NCBI GenBank assembly: GCA_937899625.1
Contig: CALCCB010000163.1
Span: forward strand, 1 to 64,000
Direction: 5' to 3'
DNA: 64,000 bases
Origin: an uncultured Bacteroidota bacterium
GTDB lineage: Bacteria > Bacteroidota > Bacteroidia > Flavobacteriales_D > Crocinitomicaceae
A model generated the notes under the pieces. The model had not been told where the DNA came from. It saw only the letters and a program-made list of their open reading frames with translations, and ran no database searches. Every line of letters starts with the position of its first letter. Within the stretch, counting starts at the first letter, position 1. Position numbers and translations under genes: made by a program. This document shows, in pieces, positions 26,833-36,071 of the stretch.

Positions 26833-28071
26833 ATGGCAAAAACGCTCATTTTACTTTTTTGTGTTTTGTTATCGACAATCACTTTTGCCAGCAAAGTAAA
26901 CACATTATGTATCAAAACCGGTGATTGGACTGGTTTATTGTCTATAAATGAAACAACGACTCTTCCTTTTAAACTCACCATCCAAAAATTAGACAAGAAG
27001 AAGTATAAGTACACTATTCTTAATGGAAACGAGAAAATAGAACTCAAGTCTGATCGTATAATCAATGATTCGCTTGTGTTGGATTTTCCTTCTTTTGACT
27101 CTTATCTTGTATTGAAAGTGGGTAAAAAGGTATTAAATGGACATTGGTTTAATCGAAATAAAAAGAATTACTCCATTCCGTGTAAAATTACCTACGGGTA
27201 CAAACATCGATTTGAAAGTCCGCAACTCTATCTCAGTAATTTTATTCCAGCGGACTTCAATGGTAAGTGGGAGTGTGACTTTGAGCCGGGTACACCTTCA
27301 GTATATAAGGCTTCGGGGATTTTCCAAGCACAGGGAAATTACGTAGAGGGAACATTTCTTACAGAAACAGGAGATTACCGATTTTTAGAAGGAAACATTG
27401 TTAGAGATAGCTTGTACCTATCTTGTTTTGATGGTTCTCATGCGTTTCTATTCACTGGACATCTTGCAGAAGGAAATATCCATGGTAAATTTTATAGTGG
27501 AAAACACTGGCAATCCGACTGGACTGCAGTTAGAAATGATAAATTCGAATTAACGAGTCCGGATTCCCTAACTTATCTGGTTTCAAAAGAGGAGTTTTCC
27601 TTTTCATTGAAAGATCTTGAGGGAAATGATTTCAACTTTCCACAAGAAAAATTCACCAACAAAGTAACCATCATTCAGATCATGGGTACATGGTGTCCAA
27701 ACTGTATGGATGAAACAAGATATTTCAAAGAGTTGTACGATAAATATCATTCATCAGGCTTGGAAATTATTTCTGTAGGATATGAAGTTGGAGATGATTT
27801 CAACCAACAATCTCAAAAGATCAAAACGCTAAAAGAAAGGTATGATCTGGAATTTACATTTCTCGTGGGTGGATCTGCTAATAAAGGACTTGCTGCTTCG
27901 CAATTTTCAATGCTAAATAACATTATCTCTTTTCCAACAGCAATATTTATTGATAAAGCTGGAAACGTTAAAAAGATCCACACAGGATTCAACGGACCAG
28001 GCACAGGTGAGTATTACACAGAATACACACAGACCACGGAAGAGCTTATTCGTACGCTTTTATCAGAATAA
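26833..28071 (+). CDS. Secreted TlpA-like thiol-disulfide oxidoreductase
   Basis: A 412-residue exported protein. It has a signal peptide (to about residue 20), an N-terminal region of about 230 residues made of repeated beta strands (GDWTGLLSI..., FNGKWECDF..., GNVVEGTF-type units), and a C-terminal thioredoxin-fold domain with Cys288 and Cys291 in TWCPNC. It probably carries out redox reactions on periplasmic proteins. The fused N-terminal domain looks like the ones seen with TlpA/DUF4369 proteins but I cannot name it. Its stop codon abuts that of the convergent rpiB (TAATTA) without any gap. Confidence 0.82.
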   Translation: MAKTLILLFCVLLSTITFASKVNTLCIKTGDWTGLLSINETTTLPFKLTIQKLDKKKYKYTILNGNEKIELKSDRIINDSLVLDFPSFDSYLVLKVGKKVLNGHWFNRNKKNYSIPCKITYGYKHRFESPQLYLSNFIPADFNGKWECDFEPGTPSVYKASGIFQAQGNYVEGTFLTETGDYRFLEGNIVRDSLYLSCFDGSHAFLFTGHLAEGNIHGKFYSGKHWQSDWTAVRNDKFELTSPDSLTYLVSKEEFSFSLKDLEGNDFNFPQEKFTNKVTIIQIMGTWCPNCMDETRYFKELYDKYHSSGLEIISVGYEVGDDFNQQSQKIKTLKERYDLEFTFLVGGSANKGLAASQFSMLNNIISFPTAIFIDKAGNVKKIHTGFNGPGTGEYYTEYTQTTEELIRTLLSE

Positions 28072-28500
28072 TTAACAGCTGATCTTATCCACCCTGCGCT
28101 GGTGTCTCCCTCCTTCAAAAGAAGTAGTTAAAAAAGTATCAACCATTTCTATTGCCTGTTTAGTTGATATAAACCTTGCCGGTAAAGCAATAATATTTGC
28201 GTCATTGTGCTCACGTGCCAGTTGGGCAATTTCTTTTTTCCAGCACAACGCGGAGCGAATCCCCTGATGTTTATTTGCTGTCATGTTTATTCCATTTCCT
28301 GATCCACAGATTATTATTCCAAGCATTCCAGGATTATTCTCAACCATTTCTGCAACAGGATGGGCATAATCAGGATAATCGATACTATCCTCAGAATAGC
28401 ATCCAAAATCCTTTAGTTTATATCCTCTCTGTTTTAAATAAGAGATCAGCTCTTCCTTTAAAGAAAAGCCAGCATGGTCTGCACCTATTGGAATTATCAT
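28072..28500 (-). CDS. rpiB: Ribose-5-phosphate isomerase B
   Basis: A 142-residue RpiB/LacA-LacB family enzyme of the pentose phosphate pathway, interconverting ribose 5-phosphate and ribulose 5-phosphate. The phosphate-binding GADHAGFSLKE lies at residues 6-16, the catalytic Cys65 in IICGSGNGINMTANK and the second His in REHNDANI. Full length. It has its own promoter, and it is convergent with the TlpA-like gene with zero bases between the stop codons. Confidence 0.94.
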   Translation of the reverse strand: MIIPIGADHAGFSLKEELISYLKQRGYKLKDFGCYSEDSIDYPDYAHPVAEMVENNPGMLGIIICGSGNGINMTANKHQGIRSALCWKKEIAQLAREHNDANIIALPARFISTKQAIEMVDTFLTTSFEGGRHQRRVDKISC

Positions 28501-28522
28501 ATCTTGGATTTTAAAATCAAAA

Positions 28523-28530
28523 CAAAGGTA
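28523..28530 (-). promoter_or_regulatory. Predicted -7 element TACCTTTG of rpiB
   Basis: Minus-strand match to TAnnTTTG, 22 bases before the rpiB ATG; a TTG (CAA at 28551-28553 on the plus strand) lies 20 bases further upstream as a -33 candidate. Confidence 0.6.
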
Positions 28531-29056
28531 TCTTTAATGAACATTTCAATCAAGATATAAACATTCTAGAAATTAACAAAAATACACTTGTTTGATTATG
28601 TGATAGTTAAGTATAGGGGTAATTAACAGACTATTTAGAAAAACTGTTTATAAACGATGAAATCAATTTAAAACTATTCCTTGCTTTCTCCAATTATAAT
28701 TTCAGATTCAAATAATAACTGAAAGTTCCTACAATAGTTTAAGGAATATTTAGATAACTTTTACATACGGTTAATAACAGATTAACAGTGAATCCATTCA
28801 TTAAAGAATTAACACAATATAAATTCAATCATTTGTGAATAAATATACAATCCATTAAAAATCAATATTTTAACATGATTATAAAATGTTTGTAACAACA
28901 ATTATTTAGTGAATAACCATTTATCAAAGGAATAGTTAAGTCATTTACGAACATATCAACAACCTTAATAAGAATGAATAAATATGTTTTATAAAATATT
29001 CTTTTTTAATCTTATTTACCGAAAAAGGAAGACATCCTTCAGACTAGGTAAACCCA

Positions 29057-29064
29057 TATATTTG
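29057..29064 (+). promoter_or_regulatory. Predicted -7 element TATATTTG of the kinase-LytTR operon
   Basis: Full match to TAnnTTTG, 22 bases before the TTG start at 29087. Confidence 0.6.
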
Positions 29065-29086
29065 TTCTAAATCAGTAAGTGTCAAT

Positions 29087-32000
29087 TTGATCAACTTTAG
29101 CAAAATAGTGAATGCAACCGGCGAATTCGTTCCTTACTACGAAAAAGAGAATGATTTTAAACGCGTAGCCTTTTTGCATTTGTTTGCTTCTTTTGTGTTT
29201 AGCCCAATTTTTTGTTATCTGGTTTATGACACAGATGTACCAAAGGTATATTTCTATATAGGAATAGCCAATTTCATCGGATTCCCTATGTATTCGCTGA
29301 TCTGTTATCTGATCAATTCCCTAAGAAATAAGTTGATCTACATTATTATCATTCATTATTTCGTTGTGACCTTCTTTGCTTTTCAACAGTTGTTGGAGAG
29401 TGGGTTTGACGTGTTCTCTTTATATTGTTTTTATTCGCTTTATGCGGTTTTGTTGTTCGTAAGCCAACGCCTGTATCCTGCCATTCTGTATAACTTCTTT
29501 GTCATTGGTTTGATCTTGTATGGGTTTCAGGTTGTTGATCATACCAGTATTTCAAAAGGTGGGATTTTTGGGATGATCCTCATTATTGCCATGTGTTCAA
29601 TTCTCGTTTTGCTTTCCAGACAACGAATGATCAATAGTGTGGAAGATTATTCCAAGTATCTGAGAAAGATTGTTAACAATCCTGGGATTGGATATTTACT
29701 ATTTAAAGTAAAAAATGGGGAATTTGATTTGGTTGATAATAATGAAGAGGTATTAAAATATTTCGGATGTGGTCAAAAGAGTTTAACCCAATATTTTATT
29801 GAGCAGATAAACAAAGATGAAGAAGAAAAAATTAAGAAACTGAAACTGGGTTCTGAGTTTAGGTCAATAAAGAAAAAAAAGGTAGGTAAAGATGAATATA
29901 CATTGGATCTGACCATTACCATTTTAGAACTAAAAAACGGCTTTTACTGGTTGGTTAGATTAACAGATGTCACCAACGAAGAAAAGGAAAAAGAAGAACT
30001 TGAAAAAAGGGAAAAGAAATACCGTGATCTATATTATCGAAATCAAGCGGGTGTGTTCACAACAGATCTTGAATCTAATCTATTGGATTACAACCAGGCA
30101 TTCTATGATATGTTTGAAGGTGATTTTAAAAAAGGCACCAAATTGTTTCGAGAGGAGATTAGGAAGGAATGGGAGGAAATACTAGACCTCATCCAAAACA
30201 GAGATAATATAAAGAACTTCCAGACACATTTTTCTCTTTCAAACGGAAATACTAAATGGTTTATTTTTAACTGGTACCTGGATAAAGAAAATGATCAGAT
30301 AGAAGGAACGGTTATCGATCTAACTGAAGTGCAAAAAGCATCGATGGCTGTCAGGCAATCAGAGGAAAAATATAGATTGATGTATGAGGAATCTAATGAC
30401 GCAATTCTACTTCTTGAAGATGATAAGATCATAGACGTGAATCGGAGAGGAATCCAACTATTTGGATTTGCTAAAAATGCAATAATTGGTAAACGTTTGT
30501 TTGATTTCTCAATGGAGAAAACGGAAGAATCAGAAAAAGAATTTGGTCGCTTTCTCTTTAAATTAAAGAACTCAAAGAATGCTAAATTCTACTGGAAATT
30601 TATTGGAAATCTGTATACAATTGAAGCAGAAGTGGCTTTGGTAGAAATGGTTTTAGGAGATAAAATCACGTACCAATGTATTATACATGATTTAACAGAG
30701 CTCAATGAAACAATGAGGGTTTTGGATAAGAGTAGAAAGAGTTTTAAATCTGTACTTGATAATACCCCAGAGGGCATCATTATTATTTCTGATGATGAGG
30801 TGCTTTATACCAACACTGAGGTACACCGCTTATTGGATAAAGAAGAAATAGATCTTTCTGATATTTTTATTGAGACGGATCAAAAGGAGTTTTCAAAGAC
30901 TTTCATGGATCACCTTGAAACAAAGAAAATCAGACAAAAACAACTACACATCAACAGGCAAGGAGCATCCATTCTTACGGATGTCACATTTGTAACTACC
31001 AATTTCGCGGAAAAAGAGGCAACGATGGTTATTCTGAAAGACATATCCATTCAGCATCAATTATCGAAAGAAATGTTGCGCGCGGAGCTTGCAGAGGAAA
31101 CTAATAAAAAATTAGCGTCGGAAATCAAAGAAAGGATTAAAGCTGAGAAACAACTCCAGGAACAGTTTTTAAGAAGTAATGCAATTTTTGATAGCTCATC
31201 TAACACGCTTTTACTTACTCTTAACACTCAACTTAATTTCTCTTCTTTTAATACGCACTGTAAGAATTATTTTTTCTATCTCGCTGAAAAGCAGATGAAC
31301 ACCGGGGATAATTTTGATCAGTTTTTTGAAGGTATTCTGCAAAAGTCGGACTTAAGGGTTTTTAAGTCATTATTAAAGATAGTTCTAAAAGGAGAATCAA
31401 GGCAGATAGAGGTTTCTATAAAACCAAAAAAGAAGGAAATCTGGCTGGAAATATTCCTGAATCCAATTTTTAATGCCGAGGGTGCTGTCAATGAAATTTC
31501 CTTGGTTGCGCACGACATTACGGAAAAGAAAAAGTCTGAAAAAGAGATTGTGGAATCATTGAAAGAAAAAGAAGTTCTTTTGAAAGAAATCCACCATCGA
31601 GTAAAGAACAATCTTCAGGTCATTTCAAGTATTTTAAATCTTCAAAGCTCCTTTGTGAAGGATAAGCGAACTCTAGATATCCTTGAAGAAAGCAGGAACA
31701 GAATTCGCTCAATGGCGATCATTCACGAAAACCTTTATCAAACGACCAACTTCTCCTCGATCAACTTCTCGGCGTATCTCGAAAACCTAAGCCACAATTT
31801 AGTTGCTTCCTATAGTGTAGGTTTGGGAAAAATTGATTTGGTAACCGAACTCGGAAAAGTTGAACTTGTTCTGGATCAGGCCATACCGTGTGGTTTAATG
31901 GTGAATGAACTTGTGACCAATGCGTTAAAATATGCTTTCCCTGACGGTAAACCAGGAGAAATACACATCTCCTTAAAAGAAGTAAAAACCAAAGTACTTC

Positions 32001-32173
32001 TAAGAATAGGTGACAATGGAGTAGGATTTAAAGAAGGATTTGATCCTTTGGATAGTGATACATTGGGTTTACAGCTCGTTTCTGCACTTGTAGAGCAGCT
32101 CGAGGGGGAAATACAAATAGACTCCTCAAAGGGTATAAATTATTTGATTACATTTGATAAAGCCAAACTATAA
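29087..32173 (+). CDS. Membrane multi-PAS histidine kinase (HisKA_2 type)
   Basis: A 1028-residue sensor kinase. Six or so membrane helices fill residues about 25-185, followed by a chain of about five PAS-like modules (roughly 190-810; for example KYRLMYEESNDAILLLEDDKI) with short coiled coils between. The kinase core has the HisKA_2 phospho-acceptor in KEIHHRVKNNLQVISSILN (His836) and a HATPase domain with NELVTNALKYAFP, GDNGVGF and LGLQLV boxes. No ATG is near; TTG at 29087 fits the promoter, and GTG at 29108 is the alternative. It is followed three bases later by its LytTR regulator. The signal sensed is unknown. Confidence 0.9.
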   Translation: MINFSKIVNATGEFVPYYEKENDFKRVAFLHLFASFVFSPIFCYLVYDTDVPKVYFYIGIANFIGFPMYSLICYLINSLRNKLIYIIIIHYFVVTFFAFQQLLESGFDVFSLYCFYSLYAVLLFVSQRLYPAILYNFFVIGLILYGFQVVDHTSISKGGIFGMILIIAMCSILVLLSRQRMINSVEDYSKYLRKIVNNPGIGYLLFKVKNGEFDLVDNNEEVLKYFGCGQKSLTQYFIEQINKDEEEKIKKLKLGSEFRSIKKKKVGKDEYTLDLTITILELKNGFYWLVRLTDVTNEEKEKEELEKREKKYRDLYYRNQAGVFTTDLESNLLDYNQAFYDMFEGDFKKGTKLFREEIRKEWEEILDLIQNRDNIKNFQTHFSLSNGNTKWFIFNWYLDKENDQIEGTVIDLTEVQKASMAVRQSEEKYRLMYEESNDAILLLEDDKIIDVNRRGIQLFGFAKNAIIGKRLFDFSMEKTEESEKEFGRFLFKLKNSKNAKFYWKFIGNLYTIEAEVALVEMVLGDKITYQCIIHDLTELNETMRVLDKSRKSFKSVLDNTPEGIIIISDDEVLYTNTEVHRLLDKEEIDLSDIFIETDQKEFSKTFMDHLETKKIRQKQLHINRQGASILTDVTFVTTNFAEKEATMVILKDISIQHQLSKEMLRAELAEETNKKLASEIKERIKAEKQLQEQFLRSNAIFDSSSNTLLLTLNTQLNFSSFNTHCKNYFFYLAEKQMNTGDNFDQFFEGILQKSDLRVFKSLLKIVLKGESRQIEVSIKPKKKEIWLEIFLNPIFNAEGAVNEISLVAHDITEKKKSEKEIVESLKEKEVLLKEIHHRVKNNLQVISSILNLQSSFVKDKRTLDILEESRNRIRSMAIIHENLYQTTNFSSINFSAYLENLSHNLVASYSVGLGKIDLVTELGKVELVLDQAIPCGLMVNELVTNALKYAFPDGKPGEIHISLKEVKTKVLLRIGDNGVGFKEGFDPLDSDTLGLQLVSALVEQLEGEIQIDSSKGINYLITFDKAKL

Positions 32174-32176
32174 CAC

Positions 32177-32932
32177 ATGTCAAAGACGAATATTCTTGTC
32201 GTAGAAGACGAATCTATTGTTTCAAAGGACATTCAACACAGCTTGAATAAACTGGGTTATAATGTGGTCGGGGCGGCTGCAACCGGTGAAAAAGCGTTGG
32301 GTCTGGCAAGAGAATTCAAGCCGGACATCGTTCTTATGGACATCATGTTGAAAGGAGACATGAATGGGATCCAGACAGCGGAGATCATTCGAAATGAATT
32401 TTCAATTCCTGTTGTTTTTCTTACCGCATATGCCGATGAATCAACTCTTTCTAAGGCAAAGATAACAGAGCCTTATGGCTACATTATCAAACCATTTAAA
32501 GAGATAGATCTTCACACATCTATTGAAATGGCGATCTATAAGCACGGAAAAGAACAAGAGATAATTAAAGAAAGAGACTTGTTGTATTCAATTGTCGAAA
32601 ACAAAGAAGCAACAAACGGATTTATCTTCGTGAAGTCCAACAGCAAGCTGGTAAAACTGAAAACCACAGACATCTTCTACATTGAGGCTTTGAAAGACTA
32701 TGTTGTGATCCATACCGCAGATACGCGTTACACGATCCACTCAACAATGAAAGAGATCGAAAATAAGATGGGTACTGCAGAATTTATTAGAGTGCATCGT
32801 TCTTTTATTGTGCGCTTGGATAAAATAGCAAGTATTGAGTTTCCAAACCTTACACTGGAAAACGATAAAAAAATCATTCCAATTGGAGGCTCTTATCGAG
32901 AAGACCTGAACAACCGCATACGCTTGGTGTGA
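32177..32932 (+). CDS. LytTR family response regulator
   Basis: A 251-residue cytoplasmic response regulator. The receiver domain (residues about 4-120) has the acidic pair at 11-12, phospho-acceptor Asp55 in VLMDIML, Thr83-type LTAYAD and Lys105 in IIKPF. The C-terminal half is a LytTR DNA-binding domain (KLVKLKTTDIFYIEALKDY, then FIRVHRSFIVRLDKI and the final SYRE). The three-base gap to the kinase shows they form one two-component system. Likely target sites are the repeats in the gap upstream of the kinase, but this is inference. Confidence 0.93.
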   Translation: MSKTNILVVEDESIVSKDIQHSLNKLGYNVVGAAATGEKALGLAREFKPDIVLMDIMLKGDMNGIQTAEIIRNEFSIPVVFLTAYADESTLSKAKITEPYGYIIKPFKEIDLHTSIEMAIYKHGKEQEIIKERDLLYSIVENKEATNGFIFVKSNSKLVKLKTTDIFYIEALKDYVVIHTADTRYTIHSTMKEIENKMGTAEFIRVHRSFIVRLDKIASIEFPNLTLENDKKIIPIGGSYREDLNNRIRLV

Positions 32933-32933
32933 T

Positions 32934-32951
32934 ATGTTACCCCGGTAACAT
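32934..32951. repeat. Inverted repeat ATGTTACC-CC-GGTAACAT
   Basis: Perfect 8-base arms with a two-base centre start one base after the LytTR stop codon. It may be a protein-binding site for the downstream DUF2892 gene; without a T run it is a poor terminator. Confidence 0.5.
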
Positions 32952-33000
32952 TCAAAACAAACCAGAGTTCTGAGATTGGCAATGATTTTAAATTGTTACA

Positions 33001-33204
33001 ATGAAAAAGAACATGGGAAGCATAGACAGAATTGTTCGTTTGGTTATTACAGGTGGAATCGCCGGATTGTTTTTAGCAAACATCATAAGCGGGACACTTG
33101 GAATAATCCTTTTAGCGTTGGCAGGTATATTTGTTTTAACCAGCCTCGTTCGTTTTTGCCCTCTGTTTTTACCATTCGGAATCAGCACCTTTAAAAAAGA
33201 CTGA
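33001..33204 (+). CDS. Small DUF2892-family inner membrane protein
   Basis: A 67-residue protein with an amphipathic N-terminus (MGSIDRIVRLVITG) and two membrane helices, ending in FCPLFLPFGISTFKK. This is the DUF2892 (YgaP membrane-domain-like) pattern, including the Cys-Pro in the second helix region. In some proteins this unit is fused to rhodanese domains; here it stands alone. It is 68 bases after the LytTR gene. The biochemical role is unknown. Confidence 0.85.
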   Translation: MKKNMGSIDRIVRLVITGGIAGLFLANIISGTLGIILLALAGIFVLTSLVRFCPLFLPFGISTFKKD

Positions 33205-33221
33205 CTTACCAAATGACTGTT

Positions 33222-33254
33222 AGCCCCTAATCTTGTGGGTTGAGGAGCTTTTTA
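33222..33254 (+). terminator. Possible imperfect terminator after the DUF2892 gene
   Basis: AGCCCCTAA (33222-33230) can pair imperfectly with TTGAGGAGCT (33240-33249), followed by a T run that reaches the stop of rnr. A bulge weakens the stem. Confidence 0.4.
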
Positions 33255-35414
33255 TTTTTCTATCAACTCCAGATCAATTTGTCGTTTACGTGGGTAAACC
33301 TCATAGATTTTCACCATGACTTTGTCACCGAAATTGTATTCATGCTTTGTCTTAGCACCTATGATTCGGTATTTCTCAGCATCAAAATAATATCGGTCTC
33401 CAGGGATCTGGTTCATTGCAATCATTCCCTCGCAGTGGTTTTCATCCATGCGGACAAACATTCCGAATTCTGCAAGACCCGATACAGTTCCTTCGAACAC
33501 CTCTCCAATGTGATCTTGAACATATAGTGTCTGGAAGTATTTTGTAGACTCACGTTCCGCTTCTGTGGCTTTACGCTCCATTCTGGAAATACGTTTGCAA
33601 ATATCATCTAACTCATTTCCATATCGGTGTTTCTTATGAGTAAGTTCTTCCTGTAGGATGCGATGAACGATAAGATCTGCATACCGTCGGATCGGCGATG
33701 TAAAATGGGTGTAAAAATCAAAAGCAAGACCATAGTGACCAATGTTAACGGTGTCATATGTCGCCTTAGCCATGGATCGGATGGCCATTGTTTGAACCAG
33801 AGAATATTCGTTTTCTTCCTTGATTTCTTCAAGCAACTTGTTAATGCTGGAAGCGATCTGTTCGGGGTGTGTGAAGTCCAGTTTATGACCAAACTTATCA
33901 ATGAAGACATTGAACAGCGCGATCTTTTCCAGATCTGGTTTATCATGAACCCTGTAAACAAATGGAATGGTGTCTCTGTCCTTTCTTGGTTCCGCAATGA
34001 AAGTTGCCACTCTTCGATTGGCTAAAAGCATGAACTCTTCGATCAGTTTATGAGCGTCTTTCGATGTCTTGATGAGTACCCCAACAGGGTGTCCGGATTC
34101 ATCCAGTTGGAACCTCATTTCTTCGGACTCAATGTTTAACGCTCCCTTTTTTAATCTTGATTTTCGCAAAATTTTAGCGGTTTTATCTAAAACAAGAATC
34201 TCTTTCTTAAAATCACCCTCTTTTCCTTCTATGATCTCCTGTGCTTCTTCATAGGCAAATCGACGATCAGAATGAATAACGGTTTTACCAAACCACTGGT
34301 TATAAACCTTACCATTTTCATCCATTTCGAAGATTGCAGAAAAACTGAATTTATCTTCATTCGGACGTAAGGAACAAGCCATATTTGAGAGCTGCTCCGG
34401 AAGCATTGGTACAACACGATCAACCAGGTAGACAGAATTTGATCGCTTCAAGGCTTCTTTATCCATCGCCGTTCCGGGACGAACATAATGACTAACATCT
34501 GCAATGTGTACACCGATTTCCAGATGACCATTTTCAAGCTCACGATACGATAAGGCATCGTCAAAGTCTTTTGCATCCACAGGGTCAATGGTGAACGTTG
34601 TCACATCCCTGAGATCCCGTCTACGTTTAACCTCTTCCTGATCAAGATCAAGGCCTACTGTTTCTGCTTCCTCCAATACTTCTTGAGGAAACTTGTAATC
34701 AATGCCCAGATTACAGAGGATCCCGATCATTTCAGCGTCATTGGAACCTGTAGCGCCCAAAACTTCAATAACCTCACCATATGGATTTCCGGCTGTTTTA
34801 GGCCAAACGGTTATTTTAACCAGTGCCTTATCTCCATTTTTAGCACCATTCAGTTTTTCTTTAGAAATATAGATGTCTGTTCCAACTCGAGTATTATCTG
34901 GTACCAGAAAGGCAAATTTTTCATGCATCTCTATCGTTCCAACAAATTGAGTTCGTTCGCGTTCAACCACATCAATTACCTGGCCTTCCAATCTGTTTTT
35001 ACCTTGTTTTGTGATTCGTACCTTAACGCGATCACCGGCAAGAGCCTGACTCAATGCATGTGGAGGAATATAAATATCTGCTTCTCCATCGTCAGTAACT
35101 ACAAAACCAGCTCCTCGGTTGGTGATCTCCAGAATTCCTTCGACCCCTGTAACATCCAAACTCAACGAGTAAACACCATGCCCGTGTCCCTGCAAAAATC
35201 CCTCTGATTTGAGGTCTTGTAAAACATCAAACGCAAGCTTTCTTAGGGCCGCTTCTTTCACATCGATTAGGGCGCAGATCTGCTTGTGTGAAAGGACGCT
35301 TTCAGGGTTTTTATCAAAGACCATTCGAATGATGTGCCTCAATGAGGACCTCATTTTGTTCGACTTACCTATTTTATTTCCTTTTCCGGAGTGTTTTTTC
35401 TGATTTCTTGACAT
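33252..35414 (-). CDS. rnr: Ribonuclease R
   Basis: A 720-residue 3'-5' exoribonuclease of the RNB family. From the N-terminus it has a winged-helix-like basic region (KSNKMRSSLRHIIRMVF), cold-shock domains, the RNB catalytic domain with acidic metal ligands in TIDPVDAKDFDDALSY, and a C-terminal S1 domain (GEVFEGTVSGLAEFGMFVRMDENHCEGM). It degrades structured RNA and works in RNA quality control. The ATG at 35414 is chosen because the in-frame TTG at 35423 falls inside the predicted -7 element. Confidence 0.95.
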   Translation of the reverse strand: MSRNQKKHSGKGNKIGKSNKMRSSLRHIIRMVFDKNPESVLSHKQICALIDVKEAALRKLAFDVLQDLKSEGFLQGHGHGVYSLSLDVTGVEGILEITNRGAGFVVTDDGEADIYIPPHALSQALAGDRVKVRITKQGKNRLEGQVIDVVERERTQFVGTIEMHEKFAFLVPDNTRVGTDIYISKEKLNGAKNGDKALVKITVWPKTAGNPYGEVIEVLGATGSNDAEMIGILCNLGIDYKFPQEVLEEAETVGLDLDQEEVKRRRDLRDVTTFTIDPVDAKDFDDALSYRELENGHLEIGVHIADVSHYVRPGTAMDKEALKRSNSVYLVDRVVPMLPEQLSNMACSLRPNEDKFSFSAIFEMDENGKVYNQWFGKTVIHSDRRFAYEEAQEIIEGKEGDFKKEILVLDKTAKILRKSRLKKGALNIESEEMRFQLDESGHPVGVLIKTSKDAHKLIEEFMLLANRRVATFIAEPRKDRDTIPFVYRVHDKPDLEKIALFNVFIDKFGHKLDFTHPEQIASSINKLLEEIKEENEYSLVQTMAIRSMAKATYDTVNIGHYGLAFDFYTHFTSPIRRYADLIVHRILQEELTHKKHRYGNELDDICKRISRMERKATEAERESTKYFQTLYVQDHIGEVFEGTVSGLAEFGMFVRMDENHCEGMIAMNQIPGDRYYFDAEKYRIIGAKTKHEYNFGDKVMVKIYEVYPRKRQIDLELIEK

Positions 35415-35420
35415 ATTTCC

Positions 35421-35428
35421 CAAAGTTA
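35421..35428 (-). promoter_or_regulatory. Predicted -7 element TAACTTTG of rnr
   Basis: Minus-strand match to TAnnTTTG, only six bases before the rnr ATG, so the transcript would have almost no leader. Confidence 0.55.
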
Positions 35429-35484
35429 AGCTTTAACGAATGAAATAAGTGCCTATCAAACAGCTTGATTTGCAAACGGATTGA

Positions 35485-35492
35485 TAAATTTG
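35485..35492 (+). promoter_or_regulatory. Predicted -7 element TAAATTTG of the ferritin-cyclase operon
   Basis: Matches TAnnTTTG, 46 bases before the ferritin ATG; TTG at 35465-35467 gives a spacer of 17 as a loose -33 box. Confidence 0.55.
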
Positions 35493-35538
35493 TAAGAATG
35501 GCGTGTTTTCGCGCTATTGAAAAAATAAACAGTTGAAT

Positions 35539-36069
35539 ATGATGAACAAAAGAGTAGAAGAAGCATTGAATGAACAGATCCAGAAAGAGGCATCATCATC
35601 TCAGTTTTATCTTGCTATGGCTTCTTGGGCCGAAAACAACGGGTTAAATGGTACAGCAATGTTCATGTACACCCATTCAGACGAAGAAAGATTTCATATG
35701 CTGAAGCTGGTGAAGTTTGTAAACGAACGTGGAGGAAGAGCCTTAATTCCTGCAATCGAGTTGCCACCAAGAGATTTTAAAAATCTTGAGAATGTATTTG
35801 AATTACTACTTGAACATGAAATAGGGGTAACTGAGAGTATCAACAATCTTGTTGATATCTGTTTACAGGAGAAAGATTATACAACACATAATTTTGTTCA
35901 ATGGTATGTTTCTGAACAGTTGGAAGAAGAGGCATTGGCCAGAACGATCTTGGATAAGTTAAGATTGATAGGAGGAGATAAAGGTGGAATGTATATGTTT
36001 GACAGAGACCTTGAAAATTCTGCAATTCAACCTGCTCCGGCGAATACAGCTAAGCCGAACGCGTTTTAA
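35539..36069 (+). CDS. ftnA: Bacterial non-heme ferritin
   Basis: A 176-residue four-helix ferritin that oxidises and stores iron in a 24-subunit shell. Ferroxidase ligands appear in the expected places: EEALNEQIQKEASSSQFYLAM, then SDEERFHMLKLVKFVNERGG and the C-terminal VQWYVSEQLEEEALARTILDKL. The start is the double ATG at 35539/35542; a TTG at 35533 is not needed. It is followed two bases later by the large propeller-cyclase-HD gene, so both are on one transcript. Confidence 0.95.
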   Translation: MMNKRVEEALNEQIQKEASSSQFYLAMASWAENNGLNGTAMFMYTHSDEERFHMLKLVKFVNERGGRALIPAIELPPRDFKNLENVFELLLEHEIGVTESINNLVDICLQEKDYTTHNFVQWYVSEQLEEEALARTILDKLRLIGGDKGGMYMFDRDLENSAIQPAPANTAKPNAF

Positions 36070-36071
36070 AA

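Larger units (their letters stand above)
28501..29086. other. Long AT-rich intergenic region with short repeated motifs
   Basis: This 586-base divergent gap is much more AT-rich than the surroundings and holds no plausible gene. ATTAACA occurs four times in the same orientation (28572, 28622, 28781, 28808), and ATAGTTAAGT occurs twice (28603-28612 and 28932-28941). These resemble half-sites of LytTR regulators, and a LytTR response regulator is encoded downstream, so an autoregulatory region is possible. The rpiB promoter is at the left end, the histidine kinase promoter at the right. I see no tRNA, riboswitch or hairpin terminator in it. Confidence 0.5.

Noticed and set aside
28501-29086. 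AT-rich gap as a replication origin
   Set aside because: No DnaA-box cluster was found in it; the repeats fit a regulatory region at least as well.
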